Assembly (NCBI GenBank): GCA_023052935.1
Contig: CM041297.1
Span: 94,767,521-94,831,520, forward strand
Origin: Piezodorus guildinii
Taxonomy: Eukaryota > Arthropoda > Insecta > Hemiptera > Pentatomidae
Length of the DNA stretch: 64,000 nt
Reading direction: 5' to 3'
Positions within the stretch are counted from its first letter, which is position 1; each line of letters begins with the position of its first letter. A program made the translations under genes and the position numbers. The notes below the pieces were generated by a model. That model searched no databases and was not told the DNA's origin. It was given only the letters and a program-made list of their open reading frames with translations. Of this stretch, positions 21,067-33,729 are shown piece by piece.

Positions 21067-22319
21067 AGTTTCTACAGTCGACTATACATCCTCAAGAAGA
21101 TATTAAAACAGAACAGACTTCGTATCCATGTTTAATGTGAAGCTTACCATAGAAACACGTCCAAATTTAATAAGTTTTCTTTGTATAACTGAAGATTGTA
21201 TTTCTTTTATATTTTAATATAAAGTAACTTTTTTTCAATTTTTCCTGGCCTTATTTACATTTTTTAAAAATCCTTATCGCTTTCTTTTTATTCTCAATCC
21301 TTTTAGAAAGCTTGATTTTAAAATTATATCTGAATAAAAAAAAAAATTATTATTTTTAAATTAACTTTGTTTTATTAAAAAAATGATAAAATTCCTTTAA
21401 TCTAGGATAACTTCTTCAATATTTTTTTTTTTACCTTATTATTCTATTGCAACTTTTATAATATCCGATGTATAATAATTTTAGGAACATTATTATATAG
21501 CGTTTAAATATTATCTACTTTCAGTACCCAAGACATAATGTCTAGGCTACAAGTTAATTGATTGGTTGTTACAGTCCACAATTGGAATACATTAATCAGA
21601 GGCATTTAGGTTCTAAAGTGATATGACAGTGCTCATTCAAAATCAAAGCTACCTGTAGACACCCCAGAGACCAAACAGTCCCTTGTTTGTCTCCAGCACA
21701 AAGCTAATAGTTCGTAACTAGTATTTGTAATTAGTGAGTTTCTCTTTGTAGTGGTTCAGGTTTGTATTAGTCCGACTAGTAGAGTTGGCAACAGGCAAAA
21801 GCACATGGCAGTTTGAGAGTTACAGTTAAAAATTAAAAACTCAGCATTGGCAAAAGCCTAAGCAAATCAAATGTTAAAACGAGTATTTGTCTAGCCTAAA
21901 TAAATGTTACATAATAGCAAAATAAATGTTAAATAATGGAAAAATATACCCAAAATTGTACTGTGAGTAGAAACAAGGCAATTTTATTTTTAAAAGTCAT
22001 AATTTCGGAGAAAAAAAATAAATTTTGTATTATTTTTTCATAAATGTCATATTACAAAATATGTATCAAAAATGTTAAAGATTGTATTATCAGTTGAAAG
22101 TGGTTACACTCTATATGTGTACTACTTATGAAAAAGGTCTAACTCTCTTTAAAAAACAACCAAGCCAAAAAAAACCACACACATTGACGTATTTGACGGG
22201 CCTTATTAAAGGTTTTGAATGTTGTTAAATGGATACTTTGGGTTCAGTATTTACAAATTATCGTACTGTATGACGGCTAATGGAAGTGCCAAGAGGTGAT
22301 TAGGCCTAAATTACGCTAA
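21067..22319. other. No recognisable gene
   Basis: AT-rich DNA; nothing I can name. Confidence 0.5.
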
Positions 22320-22510
22320 GACGCCATGTTTTTCTAGTTTTTGGGTACCCACTTTATTGAGGCTGGGTGTGTCCCATGATTAACTCCATACAAGAGGTTC
22401 GTTCCCCGGCTGAAATAACAGAACAATTTATTCTGCCTCAGCCGGGTTCGAACCCAGGGACCCGGAGAACATTAGACAAGTGCTCTATCCACTAGACCCT
22501 TACCTCCTAG
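22320..22510 (-). repeat. tRNA-derived SINE (family B)
   Basis: On the minus strand it has an A-box-like TCTAGTGGATAGAGC and a perfect B box GGTTCGAACCC at the spacing expected for a tRNA head. The core AAGTGGGTACCCAAAAA and the CACACCCAGCCTCAA segment are shared with the 29.24 kb copy. Confidence 0.75.
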
Positions 22511-24049
22511 CTATGCGAAAATAGACCTAAAATTGTACGGTAATTTGAAAATTCAGAGTGTACTAAGTATTTTAGGTGAGGAGGCAAATGGGTTGAAAAT
22601 TGTTGGTGAAGTTGGTCGAAAATATTTGTATTTAAACATATTAGTTAATATTTATAAATATAAAAGGCATGATACACATGTAGAGAAACTTCCTATTGGC
22701 AGCTTTCTAAAGTTACTCTAAACTAAAAAGTTTCGCGGCCATGTTCTTCCAGACGCCTTGGAGGATTATCAGGAATCGTAGAGGAAGCAAGGATTGAAAC
22801 TACTGAGTTGAGTGGAAGAGAGAGTGGTGTGTAATCCAATCCATGTTGTTTGAAATCAAACAAGATTGCAAAAACTAGACCACCAGGACAATAAAGTCTA
22901 GGAGAGAATGAACCATATAATGCCGACTTATAGGCATTATCAATTCACCCATGGCTATCTCTTCTGAGGTTGAAGGCTCCAACTTGTGAACATTTTAACA
23001 ATACGTTACAAATTTTAGATTTTTTATATTTCGACCGTAAATTACTTATGAGATGTACACTAATATAATTAAGTCGAAATAGTCTCACTATCGTGACTAG
23101 CGATCTCCAGGACTATACTATACTGGGCCGTGTCATATCACCACATCACATCATAGGGATAATACCATATCCCAAACAAGACAAATATCGCCCGAAAAAA
23201 AAACGAAAAATCGGATTGGGTATATGGTTGCTGTATCACGGCTCAAATTAAATTAAATCTGAATTAGATAAATTAATTTGTGTCCGTTTTTAAATTCATA
23301 ATTCGCTTAAGCGCGAATGAAACCTATTAAAAGTTTATTTATATTATCTTGTAATACACATGTTATCCCATTAGTTTGTTGAACTAAGACGTGGGTAGAA
23401 TTATTACATTTGAGCTCTCGTATTTCGATCAACAGTTCATCCCACTTCTCGTCGTAGATCTTAAAAGCTTCGTGGAAAAGCAGGATCCCTTAAGTACAGC
23501 CCACGATAGGGAACAGATATGGTTTTATGCCGGTCATATAACATTGAAGATAAATTGCGTAACTGGCCCGGGGATATATTAGAGATATATTACTGTTATA
23601 TATACGGCCCGGAGGGACAGGGGTTAGTAAACATTGGAAGTGGTATCTCTACCCCTAGCACGGGCCACGTGTACCCCTCCTCTCCCCTACTCTCACCCCT
23701 TCCCCTTCACAAGTCTTCCGCCTCAAATATAAAACGTCCCTTGCACAATATCTGTTCATGACTGGAAAAGGAGGTTTTATTTTCCTACGTGTTAAACAGT
23801 GCGACAAGGCCAGGAAGCAAAACGGTTTCTCCCCCTTCCTTTAGAATCGCATTGTGCAAGTGCTCGACAAATCGAAAAAACATTCTGATGCAAAACGGAT
23901 TTTGTTGTTTTCAATAACCTGGAATGCAAAATGCTCATTATTACACCACCTTATGTATATAATTTTTTATTGTTACATTATGTTTTTGTTTTTTTATGTC
24001 ATACAGGATAAAGGAGAAAATAAAAAGATAATTAACTAATTATTAAATA
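22511..24049. other. No recognisable gene
   Basis: AT-rich with a pyrimidine/GC-rich patch at 23560-23760 (CCC-rich, CCACGTG) lacking a convincing frame. Confidence 0.45.
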
Positions 24050-24362
24050 GAGAACTATCGAATCCTACTGTCAAAAATGGAGAACTAGTACAAGAACTTC
24101 AAGGAGAGAGGAAATTATTGTATGCAGGCTAAGGATTGGGCACTGCCAGTTTACACATGGCTATCTTTCGAGACCTGCAAAAAATGTAACAATACACCTT
24201 TAACTGTGCAACACTTGCTAATTGAGTGCCCGCTTTTCGAGCAATCGAGGAAAAAAGTCAACCTAAAGAAAAACATGAGAGAAATACTTAAAGATGAGGA
24301 AGAGAGTGTAACTACATTAATAAAATTCACGAAACTCATAGGATTCTACCATAGAATATAAT
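24050..24362 (+). pseudogene. C-terminal end of a LINE ORF2 after the RNase H region, frameshifted
   Basis: One frame gives EEIIVCRLRIGH and THGYL; after a shift near 24165 another frame gives CKKCNNTPLTVQHLLIECP and a FTKLIGFYHRI end. This order (RLRIGH, THGYL, then a CxxC...H...C knuckle) is typical of the tail of I-type LINE polyproteins. A short 3' UTR and an A-rich end (about 24407-24420) follow. All upstream domains are missing. Confidence 0.75.
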
Positions 24363-24854
24363 TATTTCGACCACGTCAATGACCCTTAAGGGTAGAGGAA
24401 AATAATCAAATAAAAAAAATTATTTAAAAACTTCTAGATTATATCATAAAAACGGGTTAAGAGGAAAAACTGTCTGAACTACGCGACGGTTTTTGATACC
24501 TTTTTCTCCATCGTTTAGGACATTCTTTTCTAATGGTTTATAAATACAGTACATTGCAATTAAGTTGTTTGTTTTATTCTGATGGGAAAATTAAATTTGT
24601 AATCAAGGCATCTAAAGATCTTTTATCTCTTCTTTTCTAGTGAACCCAAAGCAATAAAACTACAAATCGGCTTAACCGATTGTTCTTTTATATAAATTTC
24701 TCTACATTCAAACTACAACCGTGCGAAGCAGAAACGAGTCACTAGTATTTATAGTATACGAGTCAATAGTATTACTTTACTAAATTAGTAAAGGCAAAAA
24801 GGACAGTAACCAATTTAGATATTCACACATATCTACAAGATCGATGTATGTATG

Positions 24855-24915
<61 letters not shown>

Positions 24916-24939
24916 AAGTCCCATTTCACTCCATTTTCT
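24363..24939. other. AT-rich spacer with (TA)n tract
   Basis: A TGTATGTATG start runs into (TA)n at about 24859-24910. No gene seen. Confidence 0.7.
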
Positions 24940-25235
24940 GGTCATCGCACTATCTCAAAAATGACTATGGTTGTGAAGTTGAAATTTTTCCTGGAGATTT
25001 TTCTTACCATCTAGATGTGCATAAGGCTGGGTTTTGGAAAATTCGTCGTCTAAGTAGTTGAAAAAATTTTTTTTCTAAAACGTAAAACTGAATTGGTTTT
25101 GGAATAACTCAAAAACGTCTCCTGAAAAACTATAAGTACTCATTTTAACGATAATTGAATTTCTAAATACTTAGAAGCAAAATCATCTTAATCTGATCAG
25201 TAATAGCAAAGATACTAAAATATTTATTACAAATA
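24940..25235 (+). repeat. Dispersed repeat, copy 2
   Basis: Diverged copy of the repeat at 20.635 kb, with TCTAGATGTGCATAAGGC and GGGTTTTGGAAAATTCG. It starts next to a (TA)n tract. Confidence 0.6.
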
Positions 25236-25566
25236 TATTTAATCATAGTTCATTTCATAGCCATGTATCGTGTATAGGTTTCTACCAAATTCATGTGTTT
25301 CATCGTTGTTAGTTTTTTTTCAAATGTTCAATAGGCAGAAAATCGTTAAAGTTTTGTAAAGGTAATAGAACTTAGTTCTGAATTCTAAAAAATAAATGCG
25401 AGCTTATTCAGATGGAAGGGTTCATTCCCGAATGAAATAATTAAGCATTTCTGTAATAAAGTGACGATAGAATAAAATGATTATGTTTCAATAGTACATA
25501 CGGAATATCATCCAGTCCCGAAGCCAAAGGGGTAAAGCCTTCTTATTAAACATTTTTAACTCCTGT

Positions 25567-26853
25567 ATGCGGATCTCATACTTCCCCGATGACTGGAAGC
25601 AAGCGATCATAGTGCCGCTACTTAAGCCTGGGAAGAATGGAGACTCACCAGAGCATTATCGGCCTATCAGTCTCCTTTCGCATATGAGCAAGGTGTTCGA
25701 GAGGCTGATCCATCACCATCTGCTAGAGCACTGCAGTGAGGAGTCCATCATTCCACCAGAACAGACCGGGTTCTCACGAGGCGTAGCCTGCGATCATCAT
25801 TTAGTGAAACTTCAAAGGCACACCATAGAGCGTATGACGAAGAACAATGAAGCCACGGCGTTCATCTCGCTGGACTGCACACAGGCGTTTGATTGTGTAT
25901 CCCACGAGTTACTGCTTCGCCAGTTGGAAGACTATCGTTTTCCAGCTTCATTATGCCGATTGATCAGAAGCTACTTAAGCGGGAGATCCTTCGTCGTAAG
26001 GGTAGGCGATAAATTGTCAACTTCAAAGGACACCATTTGTGGGGTTCCTCAAGGTTCTGTATTGGGACCACTATTGTTTGTGATCTTTACAGCAAAAGTG
26101 ATCTCAATGAAGCACCCAATGGCACTGGTAGCAGCCTACGCCGATGACATTGGCATCTATGCTTCTAGTATGAGACCGAAAAGGGCTCTCACCCTGGCAC
26201 AAGGAGCATCGACCACTATTGTAGATGAGCTGAAGGAGATTGGCATTAGGGTGAACCCGAAGAAGACAGATGCTATTGTCATGTCGTTCCAGAAGGGGAA
26301 GAGCGCTTTGCCCACTGATTTTAAAGTGAACGGAGAAACACTGCCAGTCTCTAATTCAATCCTCTACCTGGGCGTCACTCTAGATAGGCACCTCACCTTA
26401 TCTAGTCACGTACGGGAACGACTCAAACTGGCCAGGAGAAAGAGCTATAGACTTAATCATCTACTCACGTCACCTCAGCTCTCACTGAGGCTGAAACTAC
26501 AGATCTACAAGGCTATAATACGTCCGACTATGCTCTATGGTGCGCCCTTGATGCGGCATCTGTTTAAGTCCACTCTCAAACAATTACAGACGTTCCAGAA
26601 CTCCATCCTTCGGCGGATTGTCAGAGGTACCAACTTACAGAGGGCCAGAAACCATATCCTTCATCAGGAATTAGTATTGCCAACAGTGCCTGAATATATC
26701 AGCCGGAGGCACATTAAATTTTTTGATGGGCTGAAGGCCTGTGCTAATCCATTATTTACTGATATCACCCCACCACCCAAGCCTGGGAGGTGGCAAGGAT
26801 CACTACCTCTCGTTGACGTTGTCGCCGAGGGAAGGAGATCGGACTATGTCTGA
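25567..26853 (+). CDS. Reverse transcriptase (palm to C-terminus) of the truncated LINE
   Basis: A 428-residue open frame, continuing in frame upstream to the truncation point, so the Met used is internal to the original ORF2. Blocks in order are PEHYRPISLLSHMSK (about 28-42), SLDCTQAFD with the first catalytic Asp (101-109), GVPQGSVLGP (159-168), and the catalytic AYADD (190-194). After these come a YLGVTLDRHLTLSSH region and a C-terminal IRPTMLYGAP segment. It copies LINE RNA at the target site. The endonuclease and RT fingers are absent, so the copy cannot move by itself. No stops or shifts are seen. Jockey-clade assignment is by motif style. Confidence 0.88.
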   Translation: MRISYFPDDWKQAIIVPLLKPGKNGDSPEHYRPISLLSHMSKVFERLIHHHLLEHCSEESIIPPEQTGFSRGVACDHHLVKLQRHTIERMTKNNEATAFISLDCTQAFDCVSHELLLRQLEDYRFPASLCRLIRSYLSGRSFVVRVGDKLSTSKDTICGVPQGSVLGPLLFVIFTAKVISMKHPMALVAAYADDIGIYASSMRPKRALTLAQGASTTIVDELKEIGIRVNPKKTDAIVMSFQKGKSALPTDFKVNGETLPVSNSILYLGVTLDRHLTLSSHVRERLKLARRKSYRLNHLLTSPQLSLRLKLQIYKAIIRPTMLYGAPLMRHLFKSTLKQLQTFQNSILRRIVRGTNLQRARNHILHQELVLPTVPEYISRRHIKFFDGLKACANPLFTDITPPPKPGRWQGSLPLVDVVAEGRRSDYV

Positions 26854-27062
26854 ACTCAATTTATTGCCAAAACCCTGAAGAATGGTCCCTCCCATTTTGC
26901 AATGGATAAATAAAGGCTTAGAAGAAGCCCTTGAAAGATTACTAGTGCATCCAGCGCATATAGCAATCCTCTTTAGAATACCTCCGGGTAACAGAAGGAC
27001 GAATCTGACAGCTATACATATTATATTTGTATTTGTATTTTGTTCGAAAAAAAAAAAAAAAA
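26854..27062 (+). repeat. 3' UTR and poly-A tail of the truncated LINE
   Basis: A short 3' UTR containing AATGGATAAATAAAGGC, TACCTCCGGGTAACAGAAGG and TTTGTATTTGTATTTT before the A tail. It is about 85% alike to 35.74-35.94 kb by eye. Confidence 0.8.
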
Positions 27063-27077
27063 AAAATGATTATGTTT

Positions 27078-27341
27078 AAAGCAAAAATGTCAGTATTAGA
27101 TAATGAAGAGTACGGATACTTTAGTACTGGTATATTATTGTAGTCATTTATAAAACTATTATAGATTTAACTGTATAAAACTAATATCTGACAATCAACA
27201 ATAATCTTTTGACATAGTTAAAAGTTTAACTCACTGCTATTTCAGGTATATTTCTACTGTATAACCGCACCCAACGTAGTTATTATAAACAACTTTCTTA
27301 ATTCACAGCAATTACAAAAATATGAAATAGTCGCGTGCTAT

Positions 27342-27416
<75 letters not shown>

Positions 27417-28319
27417 TTTAATGTCACGATGTGATTAATGATCACCTTATATTAAATACCATTTTAGTTTGTGCGAGCGCTATACGTTTAATAATTAGAC
27501 TCTTAAAATTAAGTAATTATGAGATAAGAAACAAATGTTTGGACCAGGGTTAAATTTAAGGCCATATCTGTAGTGTGAAGTTTTGAAATATTTTTTTGGG
27601 AATTCTGATGATAATTAGAAAACTTAATGCATATTTAATTACGCTGTTCCTTTTTTTACAGTAATGTTTGAAAGACCCTTGGATAAAGCTTTAATGAAGC
27701 CGTTTGAAACAGCCATTTATATTATATATTATATTTAAGGGTTGTAAATTTAAATTAACAAATATTAAAAAATGATTTAAAAATAAACAAATTCAGATAC
27801 CTAAAAAAAAAAATTACATTGTTGTTGATGAATTCCAGGATATGTTTATTCATCGGCAATAAAGCTTGATTGGCATTGATTTAATCCTTTCCAATTAAGA
27901 GTTTTTTTTTGCTTTGTTTTTTACTGATCGTTTTAGTATAATCTTCGTTTATTTTCAATGGTCGTTCGGTGTGAAATTCGTATGTAATGTTTTTTAAATT
28001 ACATATAAGGCTTCGCTCTAGATTGCTGCATGTTGTTATGTTCGAGAATATTAAACTGTCAAGTTATAATACAAACAATTTCACGGCCAACTTGATACCT
28101 GCTCGGTTTATTACAAGAACTGCCACTGCAAGACTCTTGACTTTTAACTACCGTCTTAATTTGCATTCTATTTATCATTCATTTCATAATAATTCTTAAA
28201 GTAAGTTTATTTCGTGTTTTTTTAAATAAAATTGTTGTAAATACCTCTTTATCTCTCTATAAATTAAATTACATCGCGATTCTTGATTTCTGCGAACTCT
28301 AGATTACGCCACAGATGTA
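27078..28319. other. No recognisable gene; (TA)n tract
   Basis: Contains a long TA-dinucleotide tract (about 27343-27408). The rest is AT-rich without a supportable gene. Confidence 0.7.
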
Positions 28320-28965
28320 ATCATTATTAACATTTATGAAATTCTCGTCTTTATGAATTATTTTATTGGTGACAAAGTATGGGGCGTTTAGGATCTTTCG
28401 GAGGATTTTGGATTGCAAGGATTGAATGCGGGAAGAATTGGATGGTTTGGTGGATCCCCATAACTCAATCCCATATGTCCAAATAGGCCTAATGGTGGTA
28501 ATATAAATTAATTTTTTGTAGTATGTGGAAAGTTTTGATCGTTTGTCCTGTAAGTGTTGTAGTAAGCGGTATCTACGAGCTGGTTATTGCCGTTTCAGTC
28601 TAGTGTGAGGATTCCAAGTAAGATGTTTTTCTAGATGGAGTCCTTGGTACCGGATCTGTTCAACTGAGGTGAGTGGAATATTGTTAAAGGAAATAGTGGG
28701 ACAGGCGGACATAGGATTTCGACGAAGGGTGAAGGTAATTTAGTAGGGTTGATTTTAATACTCCACTTTTGACACCATTCTTCAATGGAAGAAAAGTGAG
28801 ACTGAAGGGTTTTGAAAGCAACAGATGGGTCATTATTTACGGATAACACACAAGTGTCATCTGCGTAGGTTTTGAGGACAATACCAGAATGGATTGGAAT
28901 ATCAGCTGTATATATGGTATAAAGGATTGAGCCCAGAATACTACCCTGAGGTACACCGGTGGACT
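28320..28965 (-). pseudogene. Jockey-type reverse-transcriptase fragment, decayed
   Basis: Minus-strand frames give TGVPQGSILGSILYTIYTAD, then the catalytic YADDT, EEWCQKWSIKINPTK, and further on IRPIWTYGIELWG, IQSLQSKILRKILNAPY and FVTNK. The order matches the full-length copy at 57-62 kb, but frames shift several times. The fragment begins abruptly at about 28965. Confidence 0.85.
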
Positions 28966-29239
28966 GAAATTAAACTTTTAAAATGTATTTAGAATAAATT
29001 CATTTGAAATATAAATAAATATTGATTTGAAATATAAATATGAGGCCTGTACTGTTGGCGGTTAAGCAATAAAGGAGATAAGGAAAGGGTTGGAATACAA
29101 AATATAAAATCGAAAAATAATAATAATAAAAAATAACCTAAAAACCAATAAACTGAACCACTCCTGATTTTTGACCCATTTACGTTTTTAATTTCTGGCG
29201 AAAATTAAATATAATAATGAATAAAAAAGTAAATTAAAA

Positions 29240-29480
29240 AAAAAAGCTGTACCACTACAACCCATGTAGGGTCCTTGGGCTCAGTACATATAGAAAAAGA
29301 TTAAGCTGTTTCTAGGCGGTACAATGAGGTTATTGGTCTGAGATCACACTCAGCCGTCAGATTTTCTCCCCAATTTTTGCGTACCCACTTTCTTGAGGCT
29401 GGGTGTGCCCCGGTAGGATATCCTTACACTAAGGTCGCTTCCTCTCCCTCCCTCCCCCTCTCCTCTCCGGCTGAATTTTT
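29240..29480 (-). repeat. SINE-like copy (family B)
   Basis: Minus-strand core GGCACACCCAGCCTCAAG and AAAGTGGGTACGCAAAAA matches the 22.3 kb copy. The tRNA-like head is replaced by a purine-rich GAGGGGGAGGGAGGGAG tract. Its tail ends in a poly-T/poly-A run. Confidence 0.6.
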
Positions 29481-30819
29481 ATTACGATAAACTCATAATC
29501 CCTAATAAATAAACTATTAATTGGTCGACACTTTTTTAAATATAAATGACGCCACATTTAAATTGCACCCGTGGGTTTTAATTTAAAGGAAGGGCGAGCC
29601 GCTAGTATTTTATGTTATAATTATAATATGCCGTTGCAAATCCTATTCCAAAAAAAAAAATAAACAATTATTAATTTAAGTTTTATAAGCATTCAACTAG
29701 ATAAATTAATTCACTCCTTAACATTAGTTTCGTCCTTGATTCATCCTTCATTAGCTGTTTTCGATTTTAATTATTTTACTTGCCTCATGATAGTTATTCA
29801 TTATTTTTTTTTAATTGTGTGATAATGGCGCTATGATAATTTATACTTAGGTATGATACGTGATACATTATAAATTTCTCATGAATTGCGGACGCCAAAT
29901 GCAGTTGTTGCACGAAGACTTAAGAGAACTTAAGTTCATCGAACCGAAAGCATCTTTCAAGAGGATGAGGATGAAAGTTAGGAGTCTATAGAAACTTTGT
30001 CCACCCCCCTTCAAAATTTATACCATAACTGGGACCGCCCACTTTCCTTGACAAATCTCCCCTGAGCCCCATTCACTACATCATTAATTTTCATTGTGCC
30101 AAGTTATAACAGAAATTTGATTTTTTTTTTTTATTGGTGAAAAAAATGTAGAAGAATTAAAATTAATCCATACTACATTTTTTTATTGCTTTAATCTTCG
30201 ACTTTGACTACTTCCTATTATTTTATAAATAGAGTCAATGAAAAAGATAAAGGAATCCAGTAGTTGGAAGCTAATATCTGAGTTTAATTTTACAGTCATA
30301 TTGCAATCACCGTATAGATAGTATTATTTCGGTATTATTCTCAGTAATGAACCTTCTTAATCGAACAAAAAAAAATTACCTCCTCCTAAACTTTGAAGGC
30401 TTACGTTTCAGGATACGTAGAATCCGAATAACGAATAAATAAAAAAAATCTGATTGTCCGCCGTACGTCGTCCGCGGCTTTTCTCCCGAAACTACTTTTT
30501 CGAAACTCGGCCCGAAAATATTAGCGCATCCAACGATGATCTTAACATCTAGACGTAGATATTCGCCGATCAGTTTTAAAATGGCGACCTGTGTGATTTT
30601 AAAATGTGTTTTATTTCAATAACACAGTTATTTTTTAAATTAAATTTTTTACAAAACGTTATGAATCATTAAAATCGGTTTAGAAATTTATTTATTTATT
30701 TATCACGCCTCTATATAAACAATTATAGCCTGATATAGTTATTTGGAAATAATAAACCATTGTGTAATAATTTGCTGCGTTTTATTTTATTTTATCAGTT
30801 GTCAATAAAACTTATAAAT
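29481..30819. other. No recognisable gene
   Basis: AT-rich. A segment at about 30250-30290 (GGAATCCAGTAGTTGGAAGC) recurs in diverged form near 31360. Confidence 0.5.
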
Positions 30820-32270
30820 AAAATTAGTTTGTATTTCGATATACATTATCTTTAACGGGTAATGTTTTTTTCAACTACTTTTGTAAAAACCTTTGGCGTA
30901 TTTATACTCGATCATCTTTTGAGGGTAGAGGCGGAAATTCGTTCGATTTTCTAAATCACACTTAATCCATGCCTCATATTCTACATGTCATATTTGATGA
31001 GTGTATTTGACACCTTTCAGGCCTGAGGCGTTAAAAGAAGGTGACATAGAAAATACGTTTTTAAAAATTAAAATTCGATCTCCTTCATTCGTCCTGTGCT
31101 CAAGAGAAGGTTTTCATCTTATAATAAAATTATAAAAACTTATATACATTAAAATTCGTACAAAAAAGTTTCTTCCATTTAATATGTTCAGTTTAGGTAA
31201 ATTGAAAAAGTATACACTGCTTTTAAAAAACGCTTTCAACCTGTCTTCAAGGACCGGGAATAAAAAAATAAAAAAAATACCTTGCCTATCTATAATATTT
31301 TAATATTTAATACAGAACTGAATTAATGTTGTGAGTGCCGCCTCATTCCTACATTGACTAAATGAATCCAGTAGTTCGAAGCTGATATCTCCGTTTATTT
31401 TTACACAACTATTTCAATACTATCAAGAATGAATTATCCAAACAGAAACATAATTATTCAATAGGTCACCCACTTTTGTTAGGGGTTCCTTTACTAAAAT
31501 TGTTTCGTTTTATTTTTCTCAGTTAATCTTGAGTTTTTTAACCCTTTTTTCCGCGTCTATTAGTACGCAATTTGGCTTCTTCAAAAATATTTAAATGCCA
31601 CCACTAATAGCCATACCGTTTTGATGGATGTTGGATAATAATAAAATAAATAAAGTTTGAAATAAAAAGTTACTTTAATTAAATTTAAAAAAACGATTAT
31701 AAAGCACAATTAAAATGATGAAAAATAAGAAACAAAAAATAAGCTTTTTCTTGATGATAAATTAAATTTTAAAAAATGTTTTTTAAGTCCACACACTCGA
31801 TATTTTTAACAATCTTACCACAAAAAAACACAGTACACACGATGCACACAATGCAGGTAATTGGTTGGTTACCTCAGTGTTGCAGGTAAAAAATTAATAT
31901 TAATAATTAAATTACTTTCCATCTGGCAACACTGAGGGACCTGAAAAACCGTCGTGTAACCTCCGTGTTGTTATTGACAGTGCAACCGTTACACCGTCTT
32001 TACTTAATATGGTTTGTAAATGTAAATAAGTACAATGCGGGTATGAGACGACACTCACAACATTAATTCAGTCTGTATGTCATTCACGAAAGTCAAAATA
32101 TGAGTGTTGACAGGTAATTCGTTAAGTTCAGAAAACCTACAACGTAATAACAAAAACAACAACATAACAAAATAGCGAACTAAGAAAAAGAAGTAAAAGG
32201 AATGAAAGGGAGAAGTTAGTTGAGGATGCAGTCAAATAAACACTCAATTCAGTAGAAACTTAAAATTTAA

Positions 32271-32318
32271 TAGTGCCAACGTTTCTGCCTAAATTTTAGG
32301 ACTTCTTCAGGGCTGTAA
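32271..32318 (-). ncRNA. Hammerhead ribozyme motif, core intact
   Basis: Read on the minus strand: stem I 5' GCC, core CTGAAGA, stem II CCTA/TAGG, GAAA, short stem III CGTT, then stem I 3' GGC. All core bases of the type I hammerhead with tiny stem III are present. The layout resembles hammerheads described in Penelope-like retroelements. Confidence 0.7.
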
Positions 32319-33131
32319 AATAAAAGATAACATCCAGTTGTGGAATAAAATATATAAAGATGATAAGTAAAAGAAATTATACTGATAATTAGAAACAAAA
32401 TAAAACAGTAGTTATGGTAATTGACAAATATTATAATTAGAAACAAAAGGGCAAAAGAAATTTAATAAAAGGTGAATAATTAGGTAATAGAAAATTAAAA
32501 ACAATGAAAAAGAAAAACATTTTCACAGTATGAAATAATGCGAAACATAATGAAATTAAAAAAAAAAAAAAATACAGAATGAAAAAAGAGTTACATATCT
32601 ATGACGTACAAAAGGTCAATACTTTCATAAAATATAGAACATTATGTATGATATAAAATATAGTGAATAAGTATGTATACATATCTCTCTCTGCAAAAAA
32701 ATAAATAAATTAAACAAAAAAAAAAAATACGGATAAAACAAAGCGATATGTTGGAAAGGTTGAGATATTAGAAGTGGATAGGTAAAGAGATGAGAAACAT
32801 TTAAATCAGATATAAAGTACGTATCGGTTGAAAGAGTGAAAAAGGAATGAAGTTGACTGAAGTAAATGTTATTAGATTCAGGCCTTCCTCTGATCCTTGG
32901 CAAATGAAAAATAGTTCTAATATTAGGTCGTTCTATTGTCGGGTCCAGATTTCGAGAGTTCGGCCAGTGAACAGCCCAACTCCCGACAGACTCACTCTTC
33001 TTGATTTTCCAGTGCCTGTGATTCTGGAGTATTTTAATGGACCCTATGATATTCCCCTATTATTTTGTCCCCATAAAACTGATTTCTAATATATTACATT
33101 ATTTATATTAATATTACAGTAATTTTCTTTA

Positions 33132-33729
33132 GAGAAGATTTTTTGTTTTTTTCCCAATCCTTGAAGACAGTTTTAAAGCGTTTGTTTAAAGAATTATATT
33201 CGTCTATACTTAATATATTAAATGGAAGAGGTATTTTAGTACGAATATTATGTATTTACCTTTTTATAATTTTCATCAGAAGATTCTTGAACATAGGATG
33301 AATAAAGGAAATCGAATTTTAATTTTAAAAACCCATCTTCTACGTCTTCTTTTTTAAACGCCTAACGTCGTAAGGCGTCAAACACACCCAACGAACCTGA
33401 CATATAAAATATGAGGCATGGATTAAGTGTGAGAAGATTTTTTGTTTTTTCCCCAATCCTTGAAGACAGTTTTAAAGCGTTTGTTTAAAGAATTATATTC
33501 GTCTATACTTAATATATTAAATGGAAGAGATATTTTAGTACGAATATTATGTATTTACGTTTTTATAATTTTCATCAGAAGATTCTTGAACATAGAATGA
33601 ATAAAGGAAATCGAATATTATTTTAAAAACCCATCTTCTAAGTCTTCTTTTTTAAACGCCTAACGTCGTAAGGTGTCAAACACACCCAACAAACCTGACA
33701 TATAGAATATGAGGCATGGATTAAGTGTG
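33132..33729 (+). repeat. Tandem duplication, 2 x 299 bp
   Basis: Two almost identical copies start at 33132 and 33431 with GAGAAGATTTTTTG, differing by a handful of bases. It lies in the right arm of the long inverted-repeat element. Confidence 0.9.

Larger units (their letters stand above)
25489..27062 (+). mobile_element. Young 5'-truncated jockey-like LINE with target-site duplication
   Basis: Flanked by identical AAAATGATTATGTTT copies (25474-25488 and 27063-27077) and ending in about 20 A residues. The 5' end is cut inside the reverse transcriptase, a standard LINE truncation. The open RT frame suggests recent insertion. The 3' end matches the fragment at 35.74-35.94 kb, defining one family. 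Confidence 0.9.

Noticed and set aside
23560..23760. GC-rich patch as a possible host exon
   Set aside because: No splice-site pair supports it, and the frame is a short Pro/Ser-rich run of pyrimidine tracts.
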